NCBI GenBank assembly: GCA_045531285.1 | Contig: JAZSDT010000070.1 | Location: 1-13,841 of the forward strand | DNA from: RGIG6353 sp045531285 | GTDB lineage: Bacteria; Bacillota; Clostridia; Oscillospirales; SIG627 | DNA length: 13,841 nt | Direction of reading: 5' to 3' | Shown here: positions 1-6,738 of the stretch, piece after piece | How positions within the stretch are numbered: position 1 is the first letter of the stretch | Layout of the letters: each line of letters starts with the position of its first letter | Position numbers and translations under genes: made by a program | The notes under the pieces: generated by a model | What the model was told of the DNA's origin: nothing | Database searches by the model: none | The model's input: only the letters and a program-made list of their open reading frames with translations

Positions 1-101
1 AAGCGGCTAGCAGCCGCTGGCAATGCTCGCCTATCGTAACTTTTGAGTATAGCCCTACAACGTAAAACGGCGAGGTTGATTTAATGCAATTTCCTAGTAT
101 A
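1..101 (+). repeat. Dispersed intergenic repeat, copy A (type 1 end)
   Basis: About 100 bp beginning AAGCGGCTAGCAGCCGCT, a perfect 7-bp hairpin (AGCGGCT/AGCCGCT) with a 3-nt loop. It continues with CTCGCC, which can pair with GGCGAG about 35 nt later, and ends in the type 1 tail TTAATGCAATTTCCTAGTAT. The same layout recurs at 107-206 and 6739-6840, and inverted at 12671-12771 and 12776-12875. Copy A is about 90% identical to the copy at 6739 by eye. No open reading frame fits it. The window starts at its first base, so it may extend further upstream. Confidence 0.9.
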
Positions 102-106
102 CAAAA

Positions 107-206
107 AAGCGGCTAGCAGCCGCTGGCAATGCTCGCCTATCCAAAGCTTTGCATATATCCAAAAAAGCGAAACGGCGAGGGCGTAATAATCAAGAAATTT
201 CCTATA
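107..206 (+). repeat. Dispersed intergenic repeat, copy B (type 2 end)
   Basis: A second copy directly after copy A, separated by a short A run. The first ~34 bases (hairpin plus GGCAATGCTCGCCTAT) are identical to copy A. The middle diverges (CCAAAGCTTTGCATATATCC), and the tail is a different type, GCGTAATAATCAAGAAATTT, shared with the inverted copy at 12776-12875. The tandem pair lies immediately beyond the terminator of the isomerase gene on the minus strand. Confidence 0.88.
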
Positions 207-210
207 AAGT

Positions 211-239
211 AAAAAAGGAACTCTGTGAGTTCCTTTTTT
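211..239. terminator. Bidirectional intrinsic terminator
   Basis: The hairpin GGAACT/AGTTCC is flanked by six A on the left and six T on the right, so it can act in both directions. On the minus strand it lies 32 bp past the stop codon of the isomerase gene. On the plus strand it would end transcripts passing through repeats A and B. Confidence 0.85.
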
Positions 240-270
240 GCTTTATATTAAAGAAGTTTTACGCTTTTGA

Positions 271-1023
271 TTAGTCAAGCGTTCTCAGATACTTGATGCA
301 TCTTTCGACTTCCTCTGTACCTGTGGGCTGGAGTCCTTCTGATTCGATGACCATAAGTACACCAAGTTCAAGAGCCTTTGCTCTTACAGCCTTTATGGGT
401 GCTTTTCCTTCGCCTACAGATTTTCCTACAGCGCTGTGGCTTCCGTCCTCGGAAGGTATTCCGTCCTTAAGGTGAATCACTCTTACTCTGTTTTTGAGTC
501 TTTCCATTTCTGCAACAGGGTCTAATCCTGCATTGAATACCCAGAAGGTGTCAAGCTCAAATTCTACGTCGGGACAGCGCTCCTCTATTTCCTTGTGGAG
601 GTACTTTCCGTATGCTGTAGGCTGAAACTCGTGTGAGTGATTATGATAGCCAAGTGTGATGCCTGCCGCCTTGAGAACGGGGGCAGCCTTATTCATAACC
701 TCAATGTTGTAGTTCATCTTTTCTTCGGTTGACCAATCCGCACCCGGAACAATGAGATTCTTACAACCGATGGTTTGATGATACTTTATTGTCTGCTCAA
801 TATTAGACTCGGTGATAGGGTCGATACCTGTGTGAGTACCGCTGCAAATAAGACCGTACTCATCCAACCATGCCTTTACGTCCTGGGCTGAATTGTCAAA
901 AAATCCTGCAAATTCTATGTACTTATAGCCCTGCTCAGCAACTGTTTTAAGTGCTCCCTTGAGGTCGTTTGCAGTGATGTCTCTCAGCGAGTACATCTGT
1001 ATACCGTATTCTGTTCTTGCCAT
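271..1023 (-). CDS. Sugar phosphate isomerase/epimerase-like TIM-barrel protein
   Basis: A 250-residue protein of the xylose isomerase-like / AP endonuclease 2 TIM-barrel family, which covers metal-dependent isomerases and epimerases of sugars and inositols. Visible family motifs are an N-terminal YGIQMYSLR strand, GTHTGI (about residue 62), YHNHSHEF (126-133), FELDTFW (155-161), VIHLKDG (182-188) and VIESEG (225-230). The Glu, Asp and His residues in these blocks are the expected divalent-metal ligands. The length fits the smaller members of the family. I chose ATG at 1023 because AAAGGAG lies 7 nt upstream; a TTG two codons earlier is only one base from that ribosome binding site. The protein has no signal peptide and is probably cytoplasmic. 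The gene has its own consensus promoter at 1052-1080 and terminator at 211-239. The substrate cannot be told from sequence; no sugar operon is adjacent. Confidence 0.85.
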   Translation of the reverse strand: MARTEYGIQMYSLRDITANDLKGALKTVAEQGYKYIEFAGFFDNSAQDVKAWLDEYGLICSGTHTGIDPITESNIEQTIKYHQTIGCKNLIVPGADWSTEEKMNYNIEVMNKAAPVLKAAGITLGYHNHSHEFQPTAYGKYLHKEIEERCPDVEFELDTFWVFNAGLDPVAEMERLKNRVRVIHLKDGIPSEDGSHSAVGKSVGEGKAPIKAVRAKALELGVLMVIESEGLQPTGTEEVERCIKYLRTLD

Positions 1024-1051
1024 GTTCAAGCTCCTTTCATTTTCTGCTTAA

Positions 1052-1080
1052 ATTATAATATATACAAAAGATTTAGTCAA
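1052..1080 (-). promoter_or_regulatory. Sigma-A type promoter for the isomerase gene
   Basis: On the minus strand TTGACT (1080-1075) and TATAAT (1057-1052) are separated by 17 bp, close to the vegetative consensus. Transcription would start near 1045, about 20 nt before the ATG at 1023. This makes the isomerase gene independent of the NERD gene upstream. Confidence 0.8.
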
Positions 1081-1114
1081 CCAAAACATTTTGTCATTTA
1101 TTTGTAAAATATTG

Positions 1115-1813
1115 TCACCTGTTAAAACGGTAAGCACGTTTTTTTGCGTTGCTGTTATATATTTTCCGCTTATGCTGATTCTGTCTGAGACGGCTGGTTA
1201 CCATATTGGATGAAATGAATTTTTCTACCTTTTTGATCATTTCCTTTGTCATTCTCTTGTCGGGCTTCCTACGCTTCACGTAGGAGTACAGTGAGCTGAA
1301 TTTTATTACGTCCTTGACGTTTTTAGTGAAGGTGACGTTGGATGAGGTGAAAACCACCACAGTGTATATTGGCAGGCTTGCAAGACTTTGCCTTTTTCTG
1401 AACACTGCCTCCAGTGCCGTCCTGTGAACGTTGTTTTGGTGGACGGGGTTGTGAAACCGAACGATTTTGTCACGCCACCGCTGTGTCCAGTATTTGCCCT
1501 CTGTATTTATTTCTCCGTTGTGACTTTTTACCTCAACCACAAAAAGACCTCTGTTGCATATCATGAGTATGTCAAGCTCGGTCAGCCCTGTGGGAGTTTT
1601 AAGATATACGCTTTCCATAACCGATGCTCTCGGGAAGGATTTTTTTAAAAAGTCGATAACCTTTTTTTCGGCACTGTCTCCAAAGTGATCTACCTTGCTT
1701 TGTCTCAGTCTTCTGCTGAGTTTTGAATGTATAAGGTATATTATTATTCCGACTATGACGATCAGGTTTATAATGCCGAAAACCAGAATAACCGTTAGAG
1801 TGTCTGTATTCAC
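1115..1813 (-). CDS. Membrane-anchored NERD-domain (nuclease-related) protein
   Basis: A 232-residue protein with one N-terminal transmembrane helix (about residues 6-29), a short basic stretch, then a NERD domain (about 42-140). Family landmarks are GDSAEKKV (45-52), the strand TELDILMI with Asp81, FVVEVKSHNGEI with Glu94-x-Lys96, and HNPVHQNNVH (121-130). The D...ExK arrangement matches the PD-(D/E)XK-like nuclease core proposed for NERD. The C-terminal ~50 residues are strongly basic. The start is GTG at 1813, seven nt after AGGAG (1825-1821); an upstream in-frame TTG at 1843 lies before that site and is unlikely. The function of NERD proteins of this size is not established. DNA processing at the membrane is an inference from the fold only. 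Confidence 0.82.
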   Translation of the reverse strand: MNTDTLTVILVFGIINLIVIVGIIIYLIHSKLSRRLRQSKVDHFGDSAEKKVIDFLKKSFPRASVMESVYLKTPTGLTELDILMICNRGLFVVEVKSHNGEINTEGKYWTQRWRDKIVRFHNPVHQNNVHRTALEAVFRKRQSLASLPIYTVVVFTSSNVTFTKNVKDVIKFSSLYSYVKRRKPDKRMTKEMIKKVEKFISSNMVTSRLRQNQHKRKIYNSNAKKRAYRFNR

Positions 1814-1844
1814 AAAAGTTCTCCTTGCTGTAATTAGTCCCAAA

Positions 1845-1873
1845 ATATTAACCGTTTGTGTAATCGGTGATAA
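1845..1873 (-). promoter_or_regulatory. Candidate promoter for the NERD gene
   Basis: On the minus strand TTATCA (1873-1868) and TAATAT (1850-1845) are 17 bp apart. The -35 is weak. The -35 hexamer lies inside the 18-bp palindrome at 1867-1884, so a protein bound there would block it. Confidence 0.45.
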
Positions 1874-1884
1874 TATATTATCAC
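1867..1884. promoter_or_regulatory. Perfect 18-bp palindrome, candidate operator
   Basis: GTGATAATATATTATCAC is identical to its own reverse complement. It lies in the 224-bp divergent space between the NERD gene and the pyruvate oxidoreductase gene, overlaps the candidate NERD -35 and is about 80 bp upstream of the oxidoreductase -35. Perfect dyads of this size in divergent regions are usually binding sites for dimeric repressors. It looks A+T-rich like some metal or redox repressor boxes, but I cannot match it confidently to a family. Confidence 0.5.
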
Positions 1885-1965
1885 AAATTTTCGTCCTTTA
1901 CAACACAAGATATGTTAAAATTAAAAATAGAATTTAAAAAAAATAAAAAAAGTCAGTTTTTTGTA

Positions 1966-1994
1966 TTTACTTTTCATAAAAAAAGTGATATGAT
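1966..1994 (+). promoter_or_regulatory. Promoter of the pyruvate:ferredoxin oxidoreductase gene
   Basis: TTTACT (1966-1971) and TATGAT (1989-1994) with 17-bp spacing. Transcription would start near 2001, giving a leader of about 37 nt. The ribosome binding site AAGGAGG (2023-2029) is close to the ideal complement of 16S rRNA, fitting a highly expressed gene. Confidence 0.7.
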
Positions 1995-2037
1995 ATATCC
2001 GTATGAAAAAATATAAAAACCAAGGAGGATAAAACCA

Positions 2038-5000
2038 ATGGCAAGAAGAAAAATTTCCATGGATGGTAACACAGCCGCCGCTCACGTGTCCTATGCGTTC
2101 ACTGAAGTAGCAGCTATTTACCCCATCACCCCTTCAAGCCCTATGGCCGAGGTTACAGACGCTTGGTCAGCTGCCGATAAAAACATTTTTGGCGAACCCG
2201 CCAGAAATATATTCGGCGAAACAGTTAAAATGGTAGAGATGCAGTCAGAGGCAGGTGCCGCAGGTGCGGTTCACGGTTCTCTTGCAGCAGGTGCTCTTAC
2301 TACCACCTACACAGCATCTCAGGGTCTTCTTTTGATGATCCCCAATATGTACAAAATCGCAGGTGAATTGCTTCCTAACGTAATTCACGTATCAGCTCGT
2401 TGTGTTGCATCTCATGCACTCAACATCTTCGGTGACCACTCTGACGTATATGCATGCCGTCAGACAGGTTATGCTATGCTTGCTGAAAGCAACCCTCAGG
2501 AGGTTATGGACCTTGGTGCTGTTGCTCACCTTGCAACAATCAAGGGCAGAGTACCCTTCCTCAGCTTCTTTGACGGCTTCAGAACATCTCATGAAATTCA
2601 GAAGATTGAAGCTTGGGATTACGAAGACCTCAAGGAAATGGTAGATATGGACGCTGTAGCGGCATTCCGTGCTCGTTCTATCAACCCTGAGCATCCCGTT
2701 CTTCGCGGTTCAGCAGAAAACGGCGATATCTTCTTCCAGCACAGAGAAGCATGTAACAGATACTATGACGCTCTTCCCGAAATCGTAGAAGAGTACATGG
2801 GTAAGGTTAATGCTAAGCTCGGCACAAACTATCAGCTCTTCAACTACTACGGTGCACCCGATGCAGACCGTGTTATCATTGCAATGGGCTCTATCTGTGA
2901 CGTTGCTGAGGAAGTTATCGACTACCTCAACGCTCACGGCGAAAAGGTTGGTCTTATCAAGGTTCGCCTTTACAGACCTTTCCGCGCTGACAAGCTTATC
3001 GCAGCTATTCCCGAGACATGTAAGAAGATTGCAGTTCTCGACAGAACAAAGGAACCCGGTTCTCTCGGTGAGCCTCTCTACCTCGACGTTGTTACAGCTC
3101 TTGCTCAGGCAGGACGCGCTGCAACAGTTGTTGGCGGTAGATACGGTCTTGGTTCAAAGGATACACCTCCTTCAAGCGTATTCGCAGTATACGAAAACCT
3201 TGCTGCAGATGCTCCTAAGAACAACTTCACTATCGGTATCGTAGACGACGTTACAGGTCACTCACTTGTTGAGAAGCCCGCTCCCGACACATCGGCAGAA
3301 GGCACTATCTCTTGCAAGTTCTGGGGTCTCGGCGGCGACGGTACAGTTGGTGCTAACAAGAACTCTATCAAGATCATCGGTGACCACACCGACAAGTATA
3401 TTCAGGCATACTTCCAGTATGACTCAAAGAAGACAGGCGGTATCACTATTTCTCACCTTCGTTTCGGTGATAAGCCCATCAAGTCTCCTTACTATATCAA
3501 CAAGGCTAACTTTGTTGCATGTCACAACCAGGCATACCTTACAAAGTACGATATGGTATCAGACATTCTTCCCGGCGGTACCTTCCTTCTTGACTGTAAC
3601 TGGTCAGAGGCAGATCTTGACGCTCACCTTCCCGCAAGCGTTAAGTCATATATCGCTAAGAACAACATCAAGTTCTATATAATCAACGCTACAGACATTG
3701 CTCTCAACCAGATCGGCGACGGTAAGGTTAAGAACACTGTTCTCCAGTCTGCTTTCTTCGCTCTTGCAAAGATTCTTCCCGCTGAGGAAGCTATCGATTA
3801 CATGAAGAAGATGGCATACAAGTCCTACAGCAAGAAGGGACAGGAAATCGTTGACAAGAACTACGCTGCTATCGACGCAGGCGCAGGCGCTCTTGTTGAG
3901 GTTAAGGTTCCCGCTGCTTGGGCTAATGCAGGCGAGGATGCTCCCGCAGCTCTTGCTACAGGCGACAGACCCGAGCTTGTTGATTTCGTAAACAACGTTG
4001 TTACACCTGTTGGCGCAATGAAGGGTGATTCTCTTCCCGTATCAGCATTCGAAAAGTACGTAGACGGTACTTTCCCTCAGGGTGCTGCTGCTTACGAAAA
4101 GCGCGGTGTTGCAGTTAAGGTTCCTCAGTGGATTCCCGAGAACTGTATCCAGTGTAACCAGTGTTCATATGTATGTCCTCATGCAACTCTCCGTCCTTAT
4201 GCTCTCAACGCTGACGAAGCAGCTGCTGCTCCCGAAGCAATGAAGCTTACTCAGATGAAGGGCAAGGGCTGTGAAGACTACAAGTTCGCTATTGCTATTT
4301 CACCTCTTGACTGTATGGGATGCGGCGCTTGTGCTAACATCTGTCCTGCTAAGGAAAAGGCACTCGTTATGGTTCCTCAGGCTAAGGAAGAAGCTCAGGC
4401 AGACGTTTGGACCTACGCTACAGAAAAGATTTCCAAGAAGGACGTTCCCTTTGCTGAAAACACAGTTAAGGGCAGCCAGTTCAACCAGCCCCTTCTTGAG
4501 TTCTCAGGCTCTTGCGCAGGTTGTGCAGAAACCACATATGCGAGACTCATCACTCAGCTCTTCGGCGAGAGAATGTATATCTCCAACGCTACAGGTTGTT
4601 CATCTATCTGGGGCGGTTCAGCACCTGCTACTCCTTACACTGTAAACAAGGATACCAAGAGAGGACCCGGTTGGGCTAACTCACTCTTCGAGGACAACGC
4701 TGAGCACGGTCTCGGTATGCACCTCGGTCAGAAGGCAATCCGTGAAAAGCTTATTGCTAAGGTAGAGGCTATGGCTGAGTCTGACAAGGCTTCAGACGAG
4801 TTTAAGGCTGCTGCTAAGGCTTACCTTGATTCAAAGAACGACGGTAAGGCAAACGAGGCTGCTACAAAGGCTCTCATCGTTGAGCTCGAAAAGGCTGCTG
4901 CTGAAGGATGCCCCGTTGCTCCCGAAATTCTCGCTGAAAAGACTTACCTCTCCAAGAAGTCCGTATGGATCTTCGGTGGTGACGGATGGGCATACGATAT

Positions 5001-5616
5001 CGGCTTCGGCGGTCTCGACCACGTTATCGCTTCAGGTGAGGACGTAAACATCATGGTATTCGATACCGAAGTTTACTCTAACACAGGTGGACAGGCTTCC
5101 AAGGCTTCAAATATCGGTCAGGTTGCTCAGTTCGCTGCTGCAGGTAAGGCAATCAGCAAGAAGAACCTTGCACAGATCGCTATGTCTTACGGTTATGTAT
5201 ACGTTGCACAGATCGCTATGGGCGCTGATATGAATCAGACCATCAAGGCTATCTGTGAAGCAGAAGCATATCCCGGACCTTCAATCATTATCGCTTACTC
5301 ACCCTGTGAACTTCACAGAATCAAGGGCGGTATGACTAACTGTCAGGCAGAGATGAAGAAGGCTGTAACTGCAGGTTACTGGCACAACTTCAGATTTAAT
5401 CCCACTCTCAGAGCAGAAGGCAAGAATCCTCTTACCATCGACTCTAAGGAGCCCACAGCGGATTATATCGAGTTCATCAACTCTGAGGTTAGATACTCTT
5501 CACTTACACGTGCATTCCCCGACAGAGCAAATGCTCTCTTTGAGGCTGCCGCTGCTAAGGCTCGTGAAAAGTATGATGACCTTGTAAGACAGGCTAAGAT
5601 GTACGATAACGAATAA
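2038..5616 (+). CDS. nifJ: Pyruvate:ferredoxin (flavodoxin) oxidoreductase, single-chain
   Basis: Oxidative decarboxylation of pyruvate with CoA to acetyl-CoA and CO2, reducing ferredoxin or flavodoxin; the central fermentative step in clostridia, in the cytoplasm. The 1192 residues match the fused homodimeric enzyme. In order: domain I with YPITPSSPM (28-36, Thr31 matching the pyruvate-binding threonine of the Desulfovibrio africanus enzyme) and SARCVASHALNIFGDHSD with Arg121; domain II to about 410; the gamma-type domain (about 425-620); the EKR region with YEKRGV near 690; two 4Fe-4S clusters, CxxCxxCxxxCP (Cys703, 706, 709, 713) and CxxCxxCxxxCP (Cys759, 762, 765, 769). The catalytic-domain cluster uses Cys826, Cys829, Cys854 and probably Cys1102. 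The thiamine diphosphate site is GGDGWAYDIG (about 980-989) with DTEVYSNTGGQ (1009-1019). All key residues are present. The gene is monocistronic, with its own promoter and a strong terminator. Codon use is strongly biased, fitting high expression. Confidence 0.98.
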   Translation: MARRKISMDGNTAAAHVSYAFTEVAAIYPITPSSPMAEVTDAWSAADKNIFGEPARNIFGETVKMVEMQSEAGAAGAVHGSLAAGALTTTYTASQGLLLMIPNMYKIAGELLPNVIHVSARCVASHALNIFGDHSDVYACRQTGYAMLAESNPQEVMDLGAVAHLATIKGRVPFLSFFDGFRTSHEIQKIEAWDYEDLKEMVDMDAVAAFRARSINPEHPVLRGSAENGDIFFQHREACNRYYDALPEIVEEYMGKVNAKLGTNYQLFNYYGAPDADRVIIAMGSICDVAEEVIDYLNAHGEKVGLIKVRLYRPFRADKLIAAIPETCKKIAVLDRTKEPGSLGEPLYLDVVTALAQAGRAATVVGGRYGLGSKDTPPSSVFAVYENLAADAPKNNFTIGIVDDVTGHSLVEKPAPDTSAEGTISCKFWGLGGDGTVGANKNSIKIIGDHTDKYIQAYFQYDSKKTGGITISHLRFGDKPIKSPYYINKANFVACHNQAYLTKYDMVSDILPGGTFLLDCNWSEADLDAHLPASVKSYIAKNNIKFYIINATDIALNQIGDGKVKNTVLQSAFFALAKILPAEEAIDYMKKMAYKSYSKKGQEIVDKNYAAIDAGAGALVEVKVPAAWANAGEDAPAALATGDRPELVDFVNNVVTPVGAMKGDSLPVSAFEKYVDGTFPQGAAAYEKRGVAVKVPQWIPENCIQCNQCSYVCPHATLRPYALNADEAAAAPEAMKLTQMKGKGCEDYKFAIAISPLDCMGCGACANICPAKEKALVMVPQAKEEAQADVWTYATEKISKKDVPFAENTVKGSQFNQPLLEFSGSCAGCAETTYARLITQLFGERMYISNATGCSSIWGGSAPATPYTVNKDTKRGPGWANSLFEDNAEHGLGMHLGQKAIREKLIAKVEAMAESDKASDEFKAAAKAYLDSKNDGKANEAATKALIVELEKAAAEGCPVAPEILAEKTYLSKKSVWIFGGDGWAYDIGFGGLDHVIASGEDVNIMVFDTEVYSNTGGQASKASNIGQVAQFAAAGKAISKKNLAQIAMSYGYVYVAQIAMGADMNQTIKAICEAEAYPGPSIIIAYSPCELHRIKGGMTNCQAEMKKAVTAGYWHNFRFNPTLRAEGKNPLTIDSKEPTADYIEFINSEVRYSSLTRAFPDRANALFEAAAAKAREKYDDLVRQAKMYDNE

Positions 5617-5655
5617 TAGTTTGTCGCATCTGCTTATAATACTTCGTTAACAACA

Positions 5656-5703
5656 AAAGCCCCCGTGGCAGCTTTATGAAAATGAAGCTTCTTCGGGGGC
5701 TTT
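5656..5703 (+). terminator. Intrinsic terminator of the pyruvate oxidoreductase gene
   Basis: A 10-bp G+C-rich stem, AAAGCCCCCG (5656-5665) with CGGGGGCTTT (5694-5703), with a further inner pairing AGCTT/AAGCT. It lies 39 bp after the stop codon. The T run is short. Confidence 0.8.
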
Positions 5704-5901
5704 CCTACTTTATAGAAAACTGCATTTAATACAGTTTCGTTGTTTTGCTTTGTTTAAAACAGATGTTATAATGATAGGAGAGAATTGCCGGTGAATGCCA
5801 GCCACATTATTATCTGTTTTTTGACGTAAATATAAGAGGACGCTTTTTAGCAAAAAGCACCCTCTCAAACTCTCCCGAAAAGCAAAATAATATTTTTATA
5901 A
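5704..5901. other. Hairpin-rich gap between convergent genes
   Basis: No credible gene. It holds three inverted repeats after the oxidoreductase terminator. The first is AAACTG/CAGTTT (5717-5737). The second is long: AAAACAGAT (5756-5764) with ATCTGTTTT (5812-5820), then ATAATG (5768-5773) with CATTAT (5805-5810), around a 31-nt loop and ending in six T. The third is AGAGG-n2-GCTTTTT/AAAAAGC-n2-CCTCT (5835-5865), which could terminate the minus-strand small-protein gene. A TATAAT (5767-5772) sits inside the second stem with a poor -35 (TTGCTT, 16-bp spacing). Confidence 0.6.
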
Positions 5902-6141
5902 TTAAAGCTTTCCGACCATGATTTTACAGCCTTCTCCAACTCCGTCACAAAAAGCTTTCTTTTCCAACATTATACTTTCTTTGGTAACTTCGTCGATTAG
6001 CTTTGATAGTTCTTTCTTTTCTGTCTCATCAATTGTTTTGGATGATTTTACCATTATATCCATTGCGAACAGCTTATTAGCTGTGGGTGGAATATAGTCA
6101 GGATGTATCTGCTCCCATAATTCATCTAAAAACTGTCCCAT
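5902..6141 (-). CDS. Small 79-residue helical protein of unknown function
   Basis: A 79-residue acidic-to-neutral protein with no signal peptide or membrane helix. The N-terminal FLDELWEQIHPDYIPP block, a Lys/Glu-rich predicted helix (35-62) and the C-terminal FCDGVGEGCKIMVGKL block resemble small clostridial proteins with an N-terminal L-x-x-L-x-x-G-x-I-x-P and a C-terminal F-x-x-G-x-x-x-G-x-x-M pattern (DUF6809-like). That likeness is from memory and only moderate. The start is ATG at 6141, with AAGGAG 7 nt upstream. The reading frame stays open to 6267, but that extension crosses the leader hairpins and lacks a ribosome binding site. It is transcribed from the strong promoter at 6335-6363 through a long structured leader with a terminator-like hairpin, which suggests attenuation. 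Confidence 0.7.
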   Translation of the reverse strand: MGQFLDELWEQIHPDYIPPTANKLFAMDIMVKSSKTIDETEKKELSKLIDEVTKESIMLEKKAFCDGVGEGCKIMVGKL

Positions 6142-6154
6142 ATAACTCTCCTTG

Positions 6155-6188
6155 AAATAAAAAGTGTGTTCCCAAAAGAGAACACACC
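6155..6188 (-). terminator. Terminator-like hairpin in the leader of the small-protein gene
   Basis: On the minus strand GTGTGTTC (6187-6180) pairs perfectly with GAACACAC (6171-6164) around an 8-nt loop, then TTTTTATTT (6163-6155). The ribosome binding site of the 79-residue gene follows within a few bases. Its position between promoter and start codon makes it either an attenuator or the 3' end of a small RNA of about 170 nt. GTGTTTTC (6267-6260) in the upstream hairpin could pair with GGGAACAC (6173-6166) in a competing structure. Confidence 0.7.
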
Positions 6189-6212
6189 GAAAAAGTGCTT
6201 CTCTCTTTTGTC

Positions 6213-6329
6213 GCCAAACAAAATCCCAATCATATTTTACTATAACCAGAAGAACGAAAGAAAACACCTTTTACCAAGGTAGTATTTCTTCCGGAAAAAT
6301 AAAATATGACATATTAAATTTTGTTTGGC
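6213..6329 (-). ncRNA. Candidate structured leader RNA or small RNA
   Basis: A 117-nt segment that folds on itself on the minus strand in three stacked stems. GCCAAACAAAAT (6329-6318) pairs with ATTTTGTTTGGC (6224-6213), 12 bp, perfect. TCATATTTTA (6309-6300) pairs with TAAAATATGA (6239-6230), 10 bp, perfect. CCGGAAGAA (6294-6286) pairs with TTCTTCTGG (6254-6246), 9 bp with one G-U. An apical hairpin ACCTT/AAGGT (6280-6276 with 6270-6266) lies inside. Internal loops are 8x5 and 5x6 nt. The predicted transcription start from the promoter at 6335-6363 falls on the first base of the first stem, which argues for a function in RNA. I recognise no known riboswitch; T-box motifs are absent. A small palindromic mobile element (MITE) is the main alternative. 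Confidence 0.6.
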
Positions 6330-6334
6330 ATTTC

Positions 6335-6363
6335 ATTTTAACATATACAAATGGCAATGTCAA
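6335..6363 (-). promoter_or_regulatory. Strong sigma-A promoter for the structured leader and small-protein gene
   Basis: On the minus strand a perfect TTGACA (6363-6358) and TAAAAT (6340-6335) are separated by 17 bp. The expected start is at 6329/6328, giving a leader of about 187 nt before the ATG at 6141. Confidence 0.8.
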
Positions 6364-6392
6364 GTCAAAAACAAATGTAAAATTATGTTAAT

Positions 6393-6442
6393 TATAATAT
6401 AAATCATTGAGGACATAATATAAACGGAGCAAGACGCTCCGT
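6393..6442 (+). promoter_or_regulatory. Candidate -10 and leader hairpin of the small lipoprotein gene
   Basis: TATAAT at 6393-6398 is a consensus -10, but no good -35 lies 16-18 bp upstream, so an activator or another sigma factor may be used. The leader contains ACGGAGC (6424-6430) pairing with GCTCCGT (6436-6442). AAACGG and CCGTTT around it could form a competing pair. Evidence is weak apart from the -10 and the hairpin. Confidence 0.4.
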
Positions 6443-6473
6443 AACCGTTTTTGTTAACTGAAGGAGATATAAA

Positions 6474-6737
6474 ATGAAACAAGCTATAATAGTAGTTGCA
6501 ATAATCGCCCTTCTTTCCTTCTCTCTTGTATCTTGCAGAAACTATGATGCAGACGACGGAATGTACGGATATTATAACAACCGTACAACTGACAGGGAAT
6601 ATAACGAAAGAACAAACGACGTACCCGAAAGTACGAAGGACAGAATAAAGAATTCCTATAACAAGGCAAAAAACAACGTAAAAAATACTTTCGACAACGC
6701 TACCGAATATATCGGCAACGCAATGGGCGTTAGATAA
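6474..6737 (+). CDS. Small lipoprotein of unknown function
   Basis: An 87-residue precursor with a lipoprotein signal: a hydrophobic stretch (residues 3-18) and lipobox LVSC with Cys21, the expected lipid-modified residue. The mature part (~67 residues) is polar: a Tyr/Asp/Asn-rich stretch (23-48), then a charged Lys/Asn-rich predicted amphipathic helix (about 53-80). It would be anchored on the outer face of the membrane. I do not recognise a family. The ribosome binding site AAGGAG (6461-6466) is 7 nt from the ATG. The gene stands alone: divergent from the structured-leader gene and separated from spoIIR by a repeat and a terminator. The repeat copy C starts two bases after its stop codon and would be part of its mRNA. 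Confidence 0.8.
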   Translation: MKQAIIVVAIIALLSFSLVSCRNYDADDGMYGYYNNRTTDREYNERTNDVPESTKDRIKNSYNKAKNNVKNTFDNATEYIGNAMGVR

Positions 6738-6738
6738 A

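Noticed and set aside
1..206. Repeats as a possible CRISPR array
   Set aside because: Units are ~100 bp, only two in tandem, without unique spacers of constant length and without cas genes; other copies are dispersed and inverted.
5745..5772. Promoter TTGCTT-16-TATAAT in the convergent gap
   Set aside because: The -35 is poor, the spacing short, and the -10 is part of a hairpin arm with no gene downstream on that strand; kept only as a remark.
5785..5829. A 12-15 codon open frame (TTG or GTG start) after AGGAG at 5776
   Set aside because: The only candidate promoter has its -10 at 5767-5772, so the ribosome binding site would fall at or before the transcription start; the frame lies in a hairpin.
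6141..6267. N-terminal extension of the 79-residue protein to 121 residues
   Set aside because: The extension runs through the leader stems and the terminator-like hairpin and has no ribosome binding site, whereas ATG at 6141 has AAGGAG at good spacing.
6155..6329. 6S RNA
   Set aside because: Size is roughly right, but 6S RNA has its two ends paired together around a large central bubble and no separate terminator hairpin; here the pairing closes at 117 nt with small internal loops.
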